From Ephydatia muelleri (taxonomy: Eukaryota > Porifera > Demospongiae > Spongillida > Spongillidae), in the NCBI GenBank assembly GCA_013339895.1, contig JABACO010000002.1, forward strand, positions 17,330,171 to 17,394,170: a DNA stretch of 64,000 nucleotides, in the 5' to 3' direction. Positions 33,803 to 44,881 of the stretch are shown here, piece by piece. The translations under genes and the position numbers were made by a program. Numbering within the stretch: position 1 is the stretch's first letter; each line of letters starts with the position of its first letter. Below the pieces are notes generated by a model, which saw only the letters and a list, made by a program, of their open reading frames with translations, was not told the origin of the DNA and ran no database searches.

Positions 33803-34526
33803 ATGTGCAAGTCTTTCAGGTAATCTGCACCATCTATAGTCGCGCGAAACCTCAAAGAAAGGGCATTGCTGAAAGCTGACTCTTAAAATTAGCTTAAGGC
33901 TACACCACATTGGCTTGGGGAATGTAATTACAGGTAAATATGAATGTCATTAGTAGTGCACACTGACAGTTTGCCTAACTCCCAATGAATATTTTTCCGT
34001 ATAATCGAGCTGATACTAACGAGCGGGCACTGTACTGATACATATACGAATGAAACCACAACTTGTATCGATTATTGATGAAATATACGCTCCGCTTGTT
34101 CGTGCATGGTGATGGCAAATGCGCCACCACTTTAGGTTCGTAAATACGTATTGCCACATGCCTCCCGATCACTACCGTAGTATGCTTACCTTCCAATTTT
34201 GTTCCTGAAGTTAACGTCGTCTTATTATGTAATGGCCCCTCCAAAATACGAGCCGCGAGACCTTACAGAAACGGCCTGCGCGTATTGTTTATGTGTCATG
34301 TAGACTATGCAGGAATGCTAAGATAATAAGTACAGTGCATGAGTTTGATTTCATTTTGCAGTTTCTGGTGAGTCATGGTACGCTTTGAAACATTGGGTAG
34401 CTATAATGAGGCGGCACTTCAGAATTGTAGAGTGATACCGTAAATTATCTAATTGTACACCCAGTTTCCAGCTGCATACTGCCAATTTGTGGTTGTGTAA
34501 ATTAGGGTGTGTCGCGCCATAATAAT
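33803..34526 (+). repeat. Upstream part of duplicated block, shared with POT-E
   Basis: From GTGCAAGTCTTTCAGGTAA onward this matches 48877-49588 with small differences. The final 260 bp (GAAACGGCCTGCGCG to GAGTGATACCGTAAATT) is also shared with the upstream regions of POT-D and POT-F. A minus-strand frame of 90-150 codons crosses it in both copies, but I see no recognisable protein. Confidence 0.85.
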
Positions 34527-36151
34527 ATGGCCCATATATGTATATGTCGTCGAAATTTCAAGTCTTGGAAGGCTTGCTTGATTCTGGTGTGTAACGTGTT
34601 CTAAATGGAGCCAGCTGTCTTACAGGAGCGGCCCTTTTGTCAAAACTTACCAGCGACAGTTCGGGTAACAATGGTAAGGTGCACGTGCTCACAAGCAACA
34701 CGAATATTCTACTGAACAGCACAGCAGTTCTGTACATCATAGTGGGGATTCTTGCTGACATACGGTTTGGTCGATACAAGGTGGTCGCTTACAGCATCTT
34801 CATCAGCTTCGCGCTACTGCTGGCATCTTCGGCAGCCAGTCTGATTTCTACTTTGAGCGAAGCAGGAATAGTACAAGATTGGCTGCTGGGGTTAGCAATA
34901 GGTGCATACATTGCACATTTTATTGCTTTGACGTCGTTCCAAGGAACCATCCTGCAAATTGGATTAGACCAACTTTCAGAGGCATCGTCGGACGAATTAA
35001 GCTCCTTCATACACTGGTATGTATGGACCATAGTAATAGCACAATCACCCTTAATCTACATCAAGACAAATACGGAAACGTGTATTGTGTTATTGACCAT
35101 TTCCATGGTGATCAGTGCTGGGATGCTCATACTATGCCTGGCACTGTGCAGAGGCGCACGTGGCTGTAATATCCAGTTCATACGTGAGCCCCCAAGCCGC
35201 AGTCCTTACACTAGTGTCTTCAAGGTACTGCAGTTTGCAAAGAACCACAAGACTCCATTGCATAGAAGTGCCCTCATCTACTGGGAAGATGGTCCCCCAT
35301 CAAGACTGGATATGGGCAAGGACAAATATGGAGGACCATTCACCAATGAACAAGTGGAAGATGTGAAAACTTTCTTCAGACTACTCTATTCTCTGGCATG
35401 TATACTGTTTATGTACTTTGTATTGTCCATATCTATTAGCCAAGCATTTGTGCTTCATTTTGGGAGGGAACAGCAAAGCAGCTACACTCTACAACCCAAA
35501 GACCTCATCGATCTGATCACAGCTCACATCTTTTACAGTCCGATCTTTGCCACTGCACTCCTCATCCCCTTTCATGAGCTTGTTCTTCATCCACTACTTG
35601 GAAATCGATTTCTTCCTAACATGATGACCAAAATGAAGATAGCTGGAATCTTGATTTCAGCAAGCCTAGCAATCAACCTTATCATTGACGGCGTGGGTCA
35701 CTACAGGCAAAACGTCCAATGTATGTTTGCAGCTTACACCAGTGCCACACCCCTCCCTGGCCAGTTACAAGCCATAGATATTTCACCTTTCATTCTTATT
35801 GTGCCTGGTCTTATGGTGGATCTAGCTGTCCCTCTGCTGTATATATCGTTTTTGGAGTTTACAGTTGCACAAGCACCATACCCGATGAGGGGAATGATCA
35901 TTGGATTTGCCTATTTTTTTGTTGGACTATTTACAATATCAGGAGCTGGCTATCAACGGATATTCATGTCCCTGGCTTCATTGTCATCGTACAGCTGCTG
36001 CTCCATGTACTACACCATTGGAGCCACCGTTTCCCTCCTCGTTACTGTACTCACATTCTGGACAACTCACAAATACAAGTATCGAGAAAGGAGTGAAGTT
36101 ATTGATGAATATCAGTTTATTGAAAATTATTACTGCGCCCGCTCCAACTGA
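34527..36151 (+). pseudogene. POT-C: POT/PTR-like transporter, early 1-bp frameshift
   Basis: The start ATG at 34527 reads MAHICICRRNFKSWKACLIL (6 bp longer than the other copies). At 34598 it has AACGTGTTCTAA where others have AACGTGGTTCTA, a missing G that gives an immediate stop. From about 34615 a different frame is open to the normal end (504 codons, ending NYYCARSN), but it lacks a good ATG near its beginning. TM1 would be lost. GILADIRFGRYK, the GKDKYGGPF loop and EFTVAQAPYPMRG are intact. The C-terminal region reads SLSSYSCC, without the WPGR insert of A and B. Confidence 0.85.
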
Positions 36152-37795
36152 ATTTTACAAACCCCTCGGTTTCTCTGTACACACCTTCTGATTTTCTTGA
36201 TGATACACTGTTTAACCTACAAACACATATTGTAAAGTGATGTTATACCTAAAAACTCGTGCTTGTAAAGTGCTGTGCTAGACAATGTATATGTGACTTG
36301 AATGATCACTCACTGAGTGCACTAACTTGATAATGCTTAATTGCATATAATAATGATTCTAGGGAACTAAACAATTGCAACCGAGTAAAAGGAAGCTGGT
36401 AGCATTGAGCAAATTTAGATTGATTTGGGCCATGAGATTCAAGTCTTGCATGCATCTTGTCTCTAGGGAGCACCCCAGACACTTGCAAGTGTCGAGTGCC
36501 CTCCATTGAGTTTCTGTCATATTGGTTAGTGTGTCTATTATTGGCTGAGTGATATATGCATATCAGGTATACATTGTTGGTGATATGAAATACATTTCTA
36601 AGGCCATTAGTGAAGGCATTGAGGCATTGCCCTGAGTTAGAGATGGGTGGAGAAACTTTAGTAGTACTTTGTACTGCTCATAGCACCACACACTTGAAAG
36701 TGTCGAGTGCCCTCCATTGAGTTTCTGTCATATTGGTTGGTGTGTTATTGACTGTTATTGACTGGTGATATATGCATATCAGGTATACATTGTTGGTGTT
36801 ATGAAATACATTTCTAAGGCCATTAGTGAAGGCATTGAGACATTGCCCTGAGTATGAGGTATTAGCCTGCATGCACTTGCTCATACAAAACTGACCCGGG
36901 TAATATCCAAACACATGAACGTCTTCAATTCTACACACTCATGCATTAAATTCATAACTAAGCAAATTGATGCCAGTTCAGCAAGTATCTCCACCATAGC
37001 ATGCCATGTGTTCAGTTTGCATGTTTACCATCCAAATAACTCTGTTTCTATCAGCTCCGAGGGAATACGTCCCACCTTATAAGCTATGTCCAATACAGCC
37101 TCTTGACTGCACTTGTTCAACAGCAAGGTAACAGCTTTGAGGACATCATGCCTAGATGCTTCATCCAACAAAGCAAGACACTTTTTCTTTTACTGTGCAA
37201 GATACAAATGGGAAGTATTGGATTTGCATAAAAGTATGAGTATGTGATTACTGTTTTAATAACAGAAGTGTTAATTGTATGTCAGTTTTTATATAAATTG
37301 CTTGCCATTTTGCATGTTAAAATTGATAATTATTGTTAAATATGTTAACTGGTGTCCAGGAGGGGTTATACATGATACCTGACTTAAAGTTAGATTTGTC
37401 GCCTACACTTAGCTACTCTACATGTGGTCACACTTCTCTGCACTGGTGGCCTAGTGCGCATCGTTCCACATACCCCTAGTGTCCATTCGTATGTGCTCCC
37501 CCGTCATTCCTATGTGCCCCCCGGGCCCTAGTGCCCATCCAGTCTTTCATTGTACAGACGTCTGTGGATGTGATATGGCTAGAAAAATGGAGCAGTATCC
37601 AGTTTTACCAAAATAAAGAGTTCAGGTACTGTATCTGTAATTATTTTTTTAAGTTGAACTAGCAGAGAAATATTCCATGTGTTACAGTGGAGAAATGACA
37701 CAAGGTTTCATACACCATGGCAACTTCTCCTGTTGGAAGTGTGTTTTTAAAAGACGTTGTGCAGTCATCAATTGCTGGTGCCAAATGCACAAATT
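36152..37795 (+). repeat. 3' flank of POT-C, duplicated with POT-A and POT-E flanks
   Basis: It matches 18464-19830 and 51210-52850. A roughly 190-bp piece (GTGTCGAGTGCCCTCCATTG to GAAATACATTTCTAAGGCCA) occurs twice here (36490 and 36698), as in the POT-E flank. No gene is supported. Confidence 0.85.
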
Positions 37796-37971
37796 ACATT
37801 GGAAGGGAAAATGATGTCATTAGAAGAAATAGATGCAAATTTCACTGTTCTGTGGCCACAAGACTTTCAGCAATAGTGCAATGGGGTAGAACGACTGTAG
37901 GAAAAAATGGACAACTCATTAATGTACAGGGCTACATAAAATCCAATTCTCAAGCTTCCACCTCGGTATGA
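37796..37971 (+). other. 176-bp segment replacing the gypsy-containing region
   Basis: In block A and block E this interval is about 2.1 kb with the MITE and Ty3/gypsy remnant. Here it is a different 176-bp sequence. A plus frame (37717-37971, ending AGAKCTNYIGREND... to QASTSV) spans the junction, but I do not recognise the protein. Confidence 0.55.
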
Positions 37972-38284
37972 TGTATTTAGTATTCTCGTGTGTATGACTC
38001 GCATGTCTTATTGTTTTGCAGGTGGCATTGGAGACTGGATTGTTTATTGGCAGCTTTCACACACATTTTCTTTGATTCATTATTTGGAGCTTGTGCTGAG
38101 TGTTACTGAGCCCGTCCTCAATGAGTGGAGTTGTCCTCTGCTAACACTGATGAACGTGATTCGTTGCATAACATCAACACTTGTCGGCGTGCAGTCTCTG
38201 TCGTACACCAGTGTGACAGCCAATGTGTCTTGGCAGAACAGGAGACAACATCAAGGATTGAACGAGGACTGGTGACACGTATGA

Positions 38285-38779
38285 CAGTGGCGGATCCAGG
38301 ATTTGGGAGGGGGGGGGGGGGGGGGGGCACAATGGAAGGTGTGGCTATAGGTTGGGCAGAGTAGTGGGAGGCGCCGCCCCGGGGAGGGTGCGGGAAGGGG
38401 GGAAAGCTTTGCAATTTTAGCGTTTCAGCATAACAAATCCTATAGCATTTATAACGATGAGGTTTATATTTAATTGAATGTCCACAACATTAAAAGATAC
38501 ATATATTGTTCTAATCACTATTTTCTGTTGCATCATCCAAGAGGAATGCAAGCTTCATTCGGCGCTGCTGTGTACTTGCAAACACGTCATTATTTCCTTG
38601 ATAGAAATCCTGATCGACCCGTGTACCACGTGACCTGCGCTGTTAATTGAATTATTCAATCTAAGCCCCCCCCCCCCCCCGTATCCTCGCATTTGCTAAC
38701 TAAAGGGGGGCCTCTTCTATCCTTGCATTTGTTAACTAAAGGTGGGGGGGGGGGGGGGGGGGGTCTGGATCCGCTACTG
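38285..38779. mobile_element. hAT-type MITE, 495 bp, with G tracts
   Basis: The ends are inverted repeats: CAGTGGCGGATCCAG at 38285 and CTGGATCCGCTACTG ending at 38779, with 19-20 G runs just inside each end. The corresponding place in the paralogous block (about 55245-55265) lacks it and reads straight through (GTGACACGCATGCAATGC). The flanking CGTATGA and CTATGCA both resemble that empty site, which fits an imperfect target duplication. There is no coding content. Confidence 0.85.
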
Positions 38780-40261
38780 GACTATGCAATACGCAAATTA
38801 TGTTACGCTCCCCCCAAAAATCGGTTACCCATCGCTTGCGTTACGTTCGCAATTTATATATCGGATCCGTGGCCGGGCCGTAACGGAATCCAATTATTGG
38901 CCGTACTACAGGCTAGTATTTACGCATGCGCAGTGCATTTCTACTTCGTATATTTCTGGGTACATGTAGGTGGCTGTGTTGCTCGTAAGCAGTTGAAGAG
39001 TTAGACCTTGTTACTAATTTTATTTTTCTTGTTTTTCCTCAAGCTTGTCTGTACTTTCTGGGCTGAGCGTTTGTTGAGAGGTCTGAATTCTACGGTAAAG
39101 CCGGTTTGGGTGGGGTACATGTCCTTGCTCTACGCATTTATTCGTACATAGGGACTAGATCGTACATGACCGTAAAGCTCTAGTAGGGGCTGGAAATGAA
39201 ATGATAGTCTGTAATGTGCTCAGATGTAAAGAGGCGGGAAAACTGTTAGGCGTTAGTTTTGGGACTCATATTGGTTATGATGAACTCTTGCATAGGACGA
39301 CAACTGATTTTGTCCCTTTTATATTTCCTGTTTGGTGACTAGTGGTTCTTCTGCTCAGTCTGAAGGTTGCTGGCTACTCTGTTTCTGCTTGTCTGCTGCG
39401 GTTTTGTCTGTATCTCTACTGGCCTCTAAGAGGTTAAAACCATGTAAAATGGACCTGTGATGATGTCTAGAGAGGCTGGGGTATGTCTAGGAGGGGAATG
39501 AGACTGATCTATAGTACTAGGCTTGTGTATGGGTGTTCAAATGTGGGTTCGGGGAAGGGGAGAAGGTTGGTTAGGATTTTGTGCTGTCTCTATATGGGAT
39601 GTGTATCAAATTATCCACTAGCCTCACCTGATCCTCACAGACTACCACCTTTGGTCTTTTTGTATACTTGTAAGCAACTGGCTGCTACCGTTTTACTGAT
39701 TTACGTCCTTTCTTGGTTCTCATTAAATCTACAAGGTGATTTTTCAAGTTTTTAGTCTCCAGTGTTGCTTACTACGTGGCCGGGTTAAGCATGTCTAATG
39801 ACCATAGCTGAACTTAATAAGGTCATTCATGCTTAATTGTACCACCTTAATTTCAATTAGAAGTATATCATGAACACACAAAATCTAGAGCCACACACTC
39901 CATATACAAACTATGTTTTGATTTATAACTCTATACTACGATTTGTTATTTAAAGGATTTTAGGTGCATATGTTGATTTAATCAAAAAATGGTGAGAGTA
40001 AATATTTGTGTCAACTAATTGAAAGTGACTCACTGCATGACTTATACAGCTGCTACACAAGCAAAAGGTTTGTCATAGAAGTGCTACTCATTGAGGTATA
40101 ATCATTGCTGAATTCTAGTGTCTTCATCATGGACCTTGTAGTTTTTAATTGCGTAATGAGCAGTGCAAACAATTAGGTGTACATAACGTAAATTACTGTA
40201 TTGGGCTATAAGGTAAATTGTGCTTTAAAAAAATAGTTCATATATCCAACCCATCATAATA
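38780..40261 (+). repeat. Duplicated block segment (shared with 55250-56640)
   Basis: Similar in order and sequence to the second block, with small insertions and deletions. No supported gene. At 39712 it reads TTCTTGGTTCTCATTAAATC where the paralog carries a telomeric repeat. Confidence 0.8.
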
Positions 40262-40269
40262 GGGCTACC

Positions 40270-40460
40270 ATTCTCTGCACTCGTGGTCACCCTTCTCTGC
40301 GCTCATGGTCGCCCTTCTCTGCACTCGTGGTCACCCTTCTCTGTACTCATGGTCACCCTTCTCTGCACTCATGGTCACCCTTCTTTGCACTCATGGTCAC
40401 CCTTCTCTTGTACTCATGTCACCCTTCTCTGCACTCATGGCCACCCTTCTCTGTGCTCAT
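40270..40460. repeat. 22-bp minisatellite, about 9 units (short allele)
   Basis: Units around CTGCACTCATGGTCACCC. The paralogous array at 56648-57690 has more than five times as many units. Confidence 0.92.
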
Positions 40461-40513
40461 AGGCTATGCACAGTGTAGACATGTGTAGACTAATGCACAT
40501 AGTGTAGACATGT

Positions 40514-40547
40514 GGGAAGCAATAGCATAACAGTGCTATTACTTCCC
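40514..40547. repeat. 34-bp hairpin
   Basis: GGGAAGCAATAGCATAAC faces GTGCTATTACTTCCC. The paralog at 58415-58448 carries the same hairpin in opposite orientation. Confidence 0.8.
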
Positions 40548-40786
40548 ATCTTATGATGTGTTATTGTTGCTCAGTACGCAACCAAAAATTACAAGGTCCA
40601 TAATGAAGACAGGCTTAATGGTTTAACCACCAGATATTGAAATGGCGCGTATTGTGTACCAGCTGATAATGTATTGTGACTTAGCAAGTGATAACTTTTG
40701 AACGGATCTTCCTTTCAGTGTGCAACTTTATAAAATCGGTCGATCAGTGGTTAGGCTACATGGCAATGCCACCAATGCTGACAGTC

Positions 40787-41116
40787 CATATGATGACAAC
40801 AAGGCAGTAGTGATACGTGCATACGATGACAACAAGGCAGTAGTGATACGTCCATACGATGACAACAAGGCAGTAGTGATACGTCCATACGATGACAACA
40901 AGGCAGTAGTGATACGTCCATACGATGACAACAAGGCAGTAGTGATACGTCCATACGATGACAACAAGGCAGTAGTGATACGTCCATACGATGACAACAA
41001 GGCAGTAGTGATACGTCCATACGATGACAACAAGGCAGTAGTGATACGTCCATACGATGACAACAAGTCAGTAGTGATACGTGCATACGATAACAACAAG
41101 GCAGTAGTGATACGTC
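40787..41116. repeat. 33-bp minisatellite, 10 units
   Basis: Units of 33 bp starting GATGACAACAAGGCAGTAGT and ending with TACGTCCATAC. As 33 is a multiple of 3, the plus frame reads DDNKAVVIRPY repeats, which is a repeat shadow. The paralogous array at 57712-58180 runs in the opposite direction. Confidence 0.95.
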
Positions 41117-41372
41117 CACACTATGTATGCGTCAACATGACAATTACACTATACATTTGGTTGGCCCCGAAACCACATTAGTTTGATGTCCAACAATGTT
41201 TTGTATCACATATGAACACACCAGTGATGTCAAACATTGCAAACCTGAATAAAAACATAGTGCCCTAAAACAGGGTGGAACATTTGCATTATGTTAGCAG
41301 CTTTGTATATAGAAATCATTTGCTTACATTTTAAGATGATTGCTATTTGTTACCCTTAATCTCAGGTGCATC

Positions 41373-42721
41373 ATGGGCAACAATGAAGTATGGCGTAAGA
41401 TACTAAAAGAACACCTACACAGTCAAAACCTTCCTGCAGTAATGAATTTGAAAGATTATGTTGCTCAGCCACTTCCTTGCCAAATTCCTGTAACACGTGC
41501 GCTCTGGGAACAATTGCACATATATGATCATTCTTCCAGTTGTAGCGAACTTATTAGTAGTGTTTTCATCTGCTGTTCTTCTGATGTCCCATCATGTTCT
41601 TTCCCTACTGTGTGCATGATAGCATCTGCTCTTAAGCCACCAGTAGCAGGTACAACTGAAGTCTCCTATCACTGTGCATACGATTTGATGTTCAGAGATC
41701 CTCTGTTAAACATATGTGAAGGAAGTTTTGATCGGAATGCTAGCAAAGATGCAAGTACATCACAAAAGATCAGACCAGACTTTCTTTTTTATATCAATCA
41801 GAAATGTGTGTTTCGTGGGGAAGAAGGATCTCCTTCTGAGAATATTTCTGTACCTTGTAAACAGCTTAAAGACAATTTTTCTGGATATATGGTGAAGTTG
41901 ATTATCTTCTTGCTTATGCTGCAGTGGGTTTCATAGTGAAATTGGTAGCGCTTGTTAGATCTTCTGAAACAAGTGCGGAAGTGATTACCATAGATAACTA
42001 TGATCTTAATTATTATCGTTCAAGGCTAGCATTATTTCGTGCTATTCTTAAGCTTTCTGTCCTTCTTCCATTGAATGCAAATAAATGTTCCAGTGAGTCT
42101 TCCAATGAGTTTGCGATACTTAAGAGAAATAATGGAATTACGAGCATGATCATGTCTTAAAAAGTTATCCTAGAAATGAGCAAGGTAAGAAACAAATGCA
42201 ACGTCTTAAATCATTGCTTCGAACAGTGGGTGGTGCTGGTGTTCCGAATGCGATCCAGTTGAAAGATTTATCCGGAAGCCACAGTGTGTCATTGCAGCCT
42301 GTTGGAATCTGTGTGACCCCCAGTATGAAAGACAACTGCTCTCTGCCTTAAAGGGCATGTTACTAGCACTTAAGCACCTTCATGCTATGAAAATAATGCA
42401 TCGGGACGTACGATGGAGCAATGTAATGCATAAAGATAACAAGTGGTTTCTCATAGACTTCGATGATGCCATTGAATATCCTCAACCTTCATCAACGGCA
42501 GTGCACCTTGCAGAAGAATCACATGCACCTGAAATGTTCATTTTGAAACCATGCACAACGAAAAAATGGACTTGTGGGGTGTTGGACGTTTGATACATAA
42601 AGCATATGCTACTGTCATTTCTAAAGAGCTGGAAGTGATAAGAGACACGCTACTGGATTTGAACCCTGACAATAGACCTTCTGCAGAGCATGTTTTATTA
42701 CAGATAAATAAGATGACATAA
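41373..42721 (+). pseudogene. CRN-like nuclease-kinase gene, copy 1 (several frameshifts)
   Basis: The ATG at 41373 follows a CTCAG acceptor-like site. The N-terminal 130 residues are unrecognised. Then come IRPDFLFYINQKC and FRGEE (about 41773-41825), matching the RPDF...RGEEK signature of the restriction-nuclease-like part in Crinkler (CRN)-type proteins. A C-terminal kinase-like domain follows: HLHAMKIMHRDVRWSNVM (catalytic loop, about 42376), WFLIDFDDAIEYP (metal-binding DFG-like position), and HAPEMF. Lesions are a missing T in the run at about 41880, a 10-bp deletion at about 42135, a frame change near 42325 shared with copy 2, and a missing base near 42543. In CRN proteins such domains act in host nuclei or on DNA; the role in an animal is unknown. 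Confidence 0.7.
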
Positions 42722-43000
42722 TAGGTTTCCAACAGATGTAATAGATAGGTTGTGTGCTTGTTGACAGGTTGATGTATATTTGTGCATTGGAACGTGTTCT
42801 TAATCAAGTTCTATAATGTAAAAACAAACTGTGACTGGTCATTCCTATTTTGCATTTTTGTGCATGGGTGGCTAGTTTTAAATTAACGCAGGAATTGCTG
42901 GGAATTGGGTCGGTGTTTTTGACCTGCTATGTCGTTTCAAGGATAGTGAACAGACTAACTTCGATAATAATAAACCTAGCTCGTTGAGGTGGTACACATG
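42722..43000 (+). repeat. Spacer between CRN-like gene and POT-D, duplicated
   Basis: Nearly identical to 60117-60394. Nothing coding. Confidence 0.7.
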
Positions 43001-43258
43001 CAGAAACGGCCTGCGCGTATTGTTTATGTGTCATGTAGACTATGCAGGAATGCTAAGAAATTAAGTACAGTGCATCATTTTGCAGTTTCTGGTGAGTCAA
43101 TGGTTTGGAACATTGGGTAGCCTATACTGTAATTGAGGCGGCACTTCAGAATTATAGAGTGATACCGTAAATTGTACACCCAGTTTCAGCCGCATACAAC
43201 CACATACTGCCAATTTGTGGTTGTGCATGTAAATTAGGGTGTGTCGCGCCTAAAACGG
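43001..43258 (+). promoter_or_regulatory. Conserved upstream region of POT-D (probable promoter/5' UTR)
   Basis: This 258-bp stretch (GAAACGGCCTGCGCG, TGTCATGTAGACTATGC, GAGGCGGCACTTCAGAATT, GAGTGATACCGTAAATT, GGTGTGTCGCGCC) is the part common to the upstream regions of POT-C, D, E and F although their more distant flanks differ. It therefore marks a unit that travels with the gene. No TATA box is obvious. TTTTGCAG and GGTGAGTCA could be splice signals of a 5' UTR intron. Promoter function is inferred only. Confidence 0.35.
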
Positions 43259-44881
43259 ATGGCCTATTTATGTCGTCGAAATTTCAAGTCTTGGAAGGCT
43301 TGCTTGATTCTGGTGTGTAACGTGGTTCTATATGGAGCCAGCCATCTTACAGCAGCGGCTCTTTTGTCAATAAAACTTACCAGCGACAGTTCGGGTAACA
43401 ATGATCTGGTGCAAGTGCTCGCAAGCAACACGAATATTCTACTGAACAGCCCAGCAATTCTGTACATCATAGTGGGGATTCTTGCTGACATACGGTTTGG
43501 TCGATACAAGGTGGTCGCTTACAGCATCTTCATCAGCTTCGCGCTACTGCTGGCATCTTCGGCAGCCAGTCTGATTTCTAATTTGAGCGAAGCAGGAATA
43601 GTACAAGATTGGCTGCTGTGGATAGCAATAGGTGCATACATCGCACATTTCATTGCTTTGATGTCTTTCGAAGGAACCATCCTGCATTTAGGATTAGACC
43701 AACTTTCAGAGGCATCGTCCGACGAATTAAGCTCCTTCATACACTGGTATGTATGGACCATGGCAATAGCAGGATTACCCTTAAACTACATTCCGACAAA
43801 TACGGAAACGTGTATTGTGTTATTGACCATTTCCATGGTGATCAGTGCTGGGATGCTCATAGTATGCCTGGCACTGTGCAGAGGCGCACGTGACTGCAAT
43901 ATCCAGTTCATACGTGAGCCCCCAAGCCGCAGTCCTTACATTAGTGTCTTCAAGGTACTGCAGTTTGCAAAGAACCACAAGACTCCATTACATAGAAGTG
44001 CCTTCACTTACTGGGAAGATGGTCCCCCATCCAGACTGGATATGGGCAAGGACAAATATGGAGGACCATTCACCAATGAACAAGTGGAAGATGTGAAAAC
44101 CTTCTTCAGACTACTCTATTCTCTGGCATGTATACTGTTTATGTACTTTGTATTGTCCATATCTATTAGCCGAGCATTTGTGCTTCATTTTGGGAGGGAA
44201 CAGCAAAGCAGCTACTCTCTACAACCCAACGACCTCATCGATCTGATCACAGCTCACATCTTTTACAATCCGATCTTTGCCATAGCACTCCTCATCCCCT
44301 TTCATGAGCTTGTTCTTCATCCGCTACTTGGAAATCGATATCTTCCTAACATGATGACCAAAATGAAGATAGCTGGAATCTTGATTTCAGCAAACCTAGC
44401 AATCAACCTTATCATTGATGGCGTTGGTCACTACAGACAAAACGTCCAATGTATGTTTGCAGCTTACACCAGTGCCACACCCCTCCCTGGCCAGTTACAA
44501 GCCATAGATTTTTCACCTTTCATTCTTATTGTGCCTGGTCTTATGGTGGATCTAGCTGTCCCTCTGCTGTATATATCGTTTTTGGAGTTTACAGTTGCAC
44601 AAGCACCATACCCGATGAGGGGAATGATCATTGGGTTTGCCTATTTTTTTGTTGGACTATTTACAATATTAGGAGCTGGCTATCGTCGGATATTCATGTC
44701 CCAGGCTTCATTGTCATCGTACAGCTGCTGCTCCATGTACTACACCATTGGAGCCACCGTTTCCCTCCTCGTTACTGTACTCACATTCTGGACAACTCAC
44801 AAATACAAGTATCGGGAAAGGAGTGAAGTCATTAATGAATATCAGTTTATTGAAAACTATTACAGCGCCCACTCCAACTGA
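43259..44881 (+). CDS. POT-D: POT/PTR-like membrane transporter, intact (540 aa)
   Basis: The ATG at 43259 gives MAYLCRRNFKSWKACLIL and one open frame to the TGA, without introns. About 12 hydrophobic segments are visible (roughly 13-35, 62-80, 86-105, 117-137, 163-180, 184-208, 286-310, 333-355, 372-395, 425-447, 452-475, 495-515), with a 75-residue loop after the sixth. POT/PTR landmarks are GILADIRFGRYK (residues 73-84, the GxxxAD...GRY loop after TM2), TNEQVEDVKTFFRLL before TM7, and FLEFTVAQAPYPMRG near TM10. The family imports di/tripeptides, nitrate or other small solutes with protons at membranes. The TM1 ExxER proton-coupling motif is not present (NVVLY at residues 21-25 instead), so the mechanism or substrate may differ. 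It has an extra Ile codon (residue 38) relative to POT-F. Confidence 0.88.
   Translation: MAYLCRRNFKSWKACLILVCNVVLYGASHLTAAALLSIKLTSDSSGNNDLVQVLASNTNILLNSPAILYIIVGILADIRFGRYKVVAYSIFISFALLLASSAASLISNLSEAGIVQDWLLWIAIGAYIAHFIALMSFEGTILHLGLDQLSEASSDELSSFIHWYVWTMAIAGLPLNYIPTNTETCIVLLTISMVISAGMLIVCLALCRGARDCNIQFIREPPSRSPYISVFKVLQFAKNHKTPLHRSAFTYWEDGPPSRLDMGKDKYGGPFTNEQVEDVKTFFRLLYSLACILFMYFVLSISISRAFVLHFGREQQSSYSLQPNDLIDLITAHIFYNPIFAIALLIPFHELVLHPLLGNRYLPNMMTKMKIAGILISANLAINLIIDGVGHYRQNVQCMFAAYTSATPLPGQLQAIDFSPFILIVPGLMVDLAVPLLYISFLEFTVAQAPYPMRGMIIGFAYFFVGLFTILGAGYRRIFMSQASLSSYSCCSMYYTIGATVSLLVTVLTFWTTHKYKYRERSEVINEYQFIENYYSAHSN

Noticed and set aside
33975..34244. Minus-strand frame (also at 48775-49239) as a gene
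   Set aside because: Conserved only because the block is duplicated; no start context, domain or conserved codon pattern is visible.
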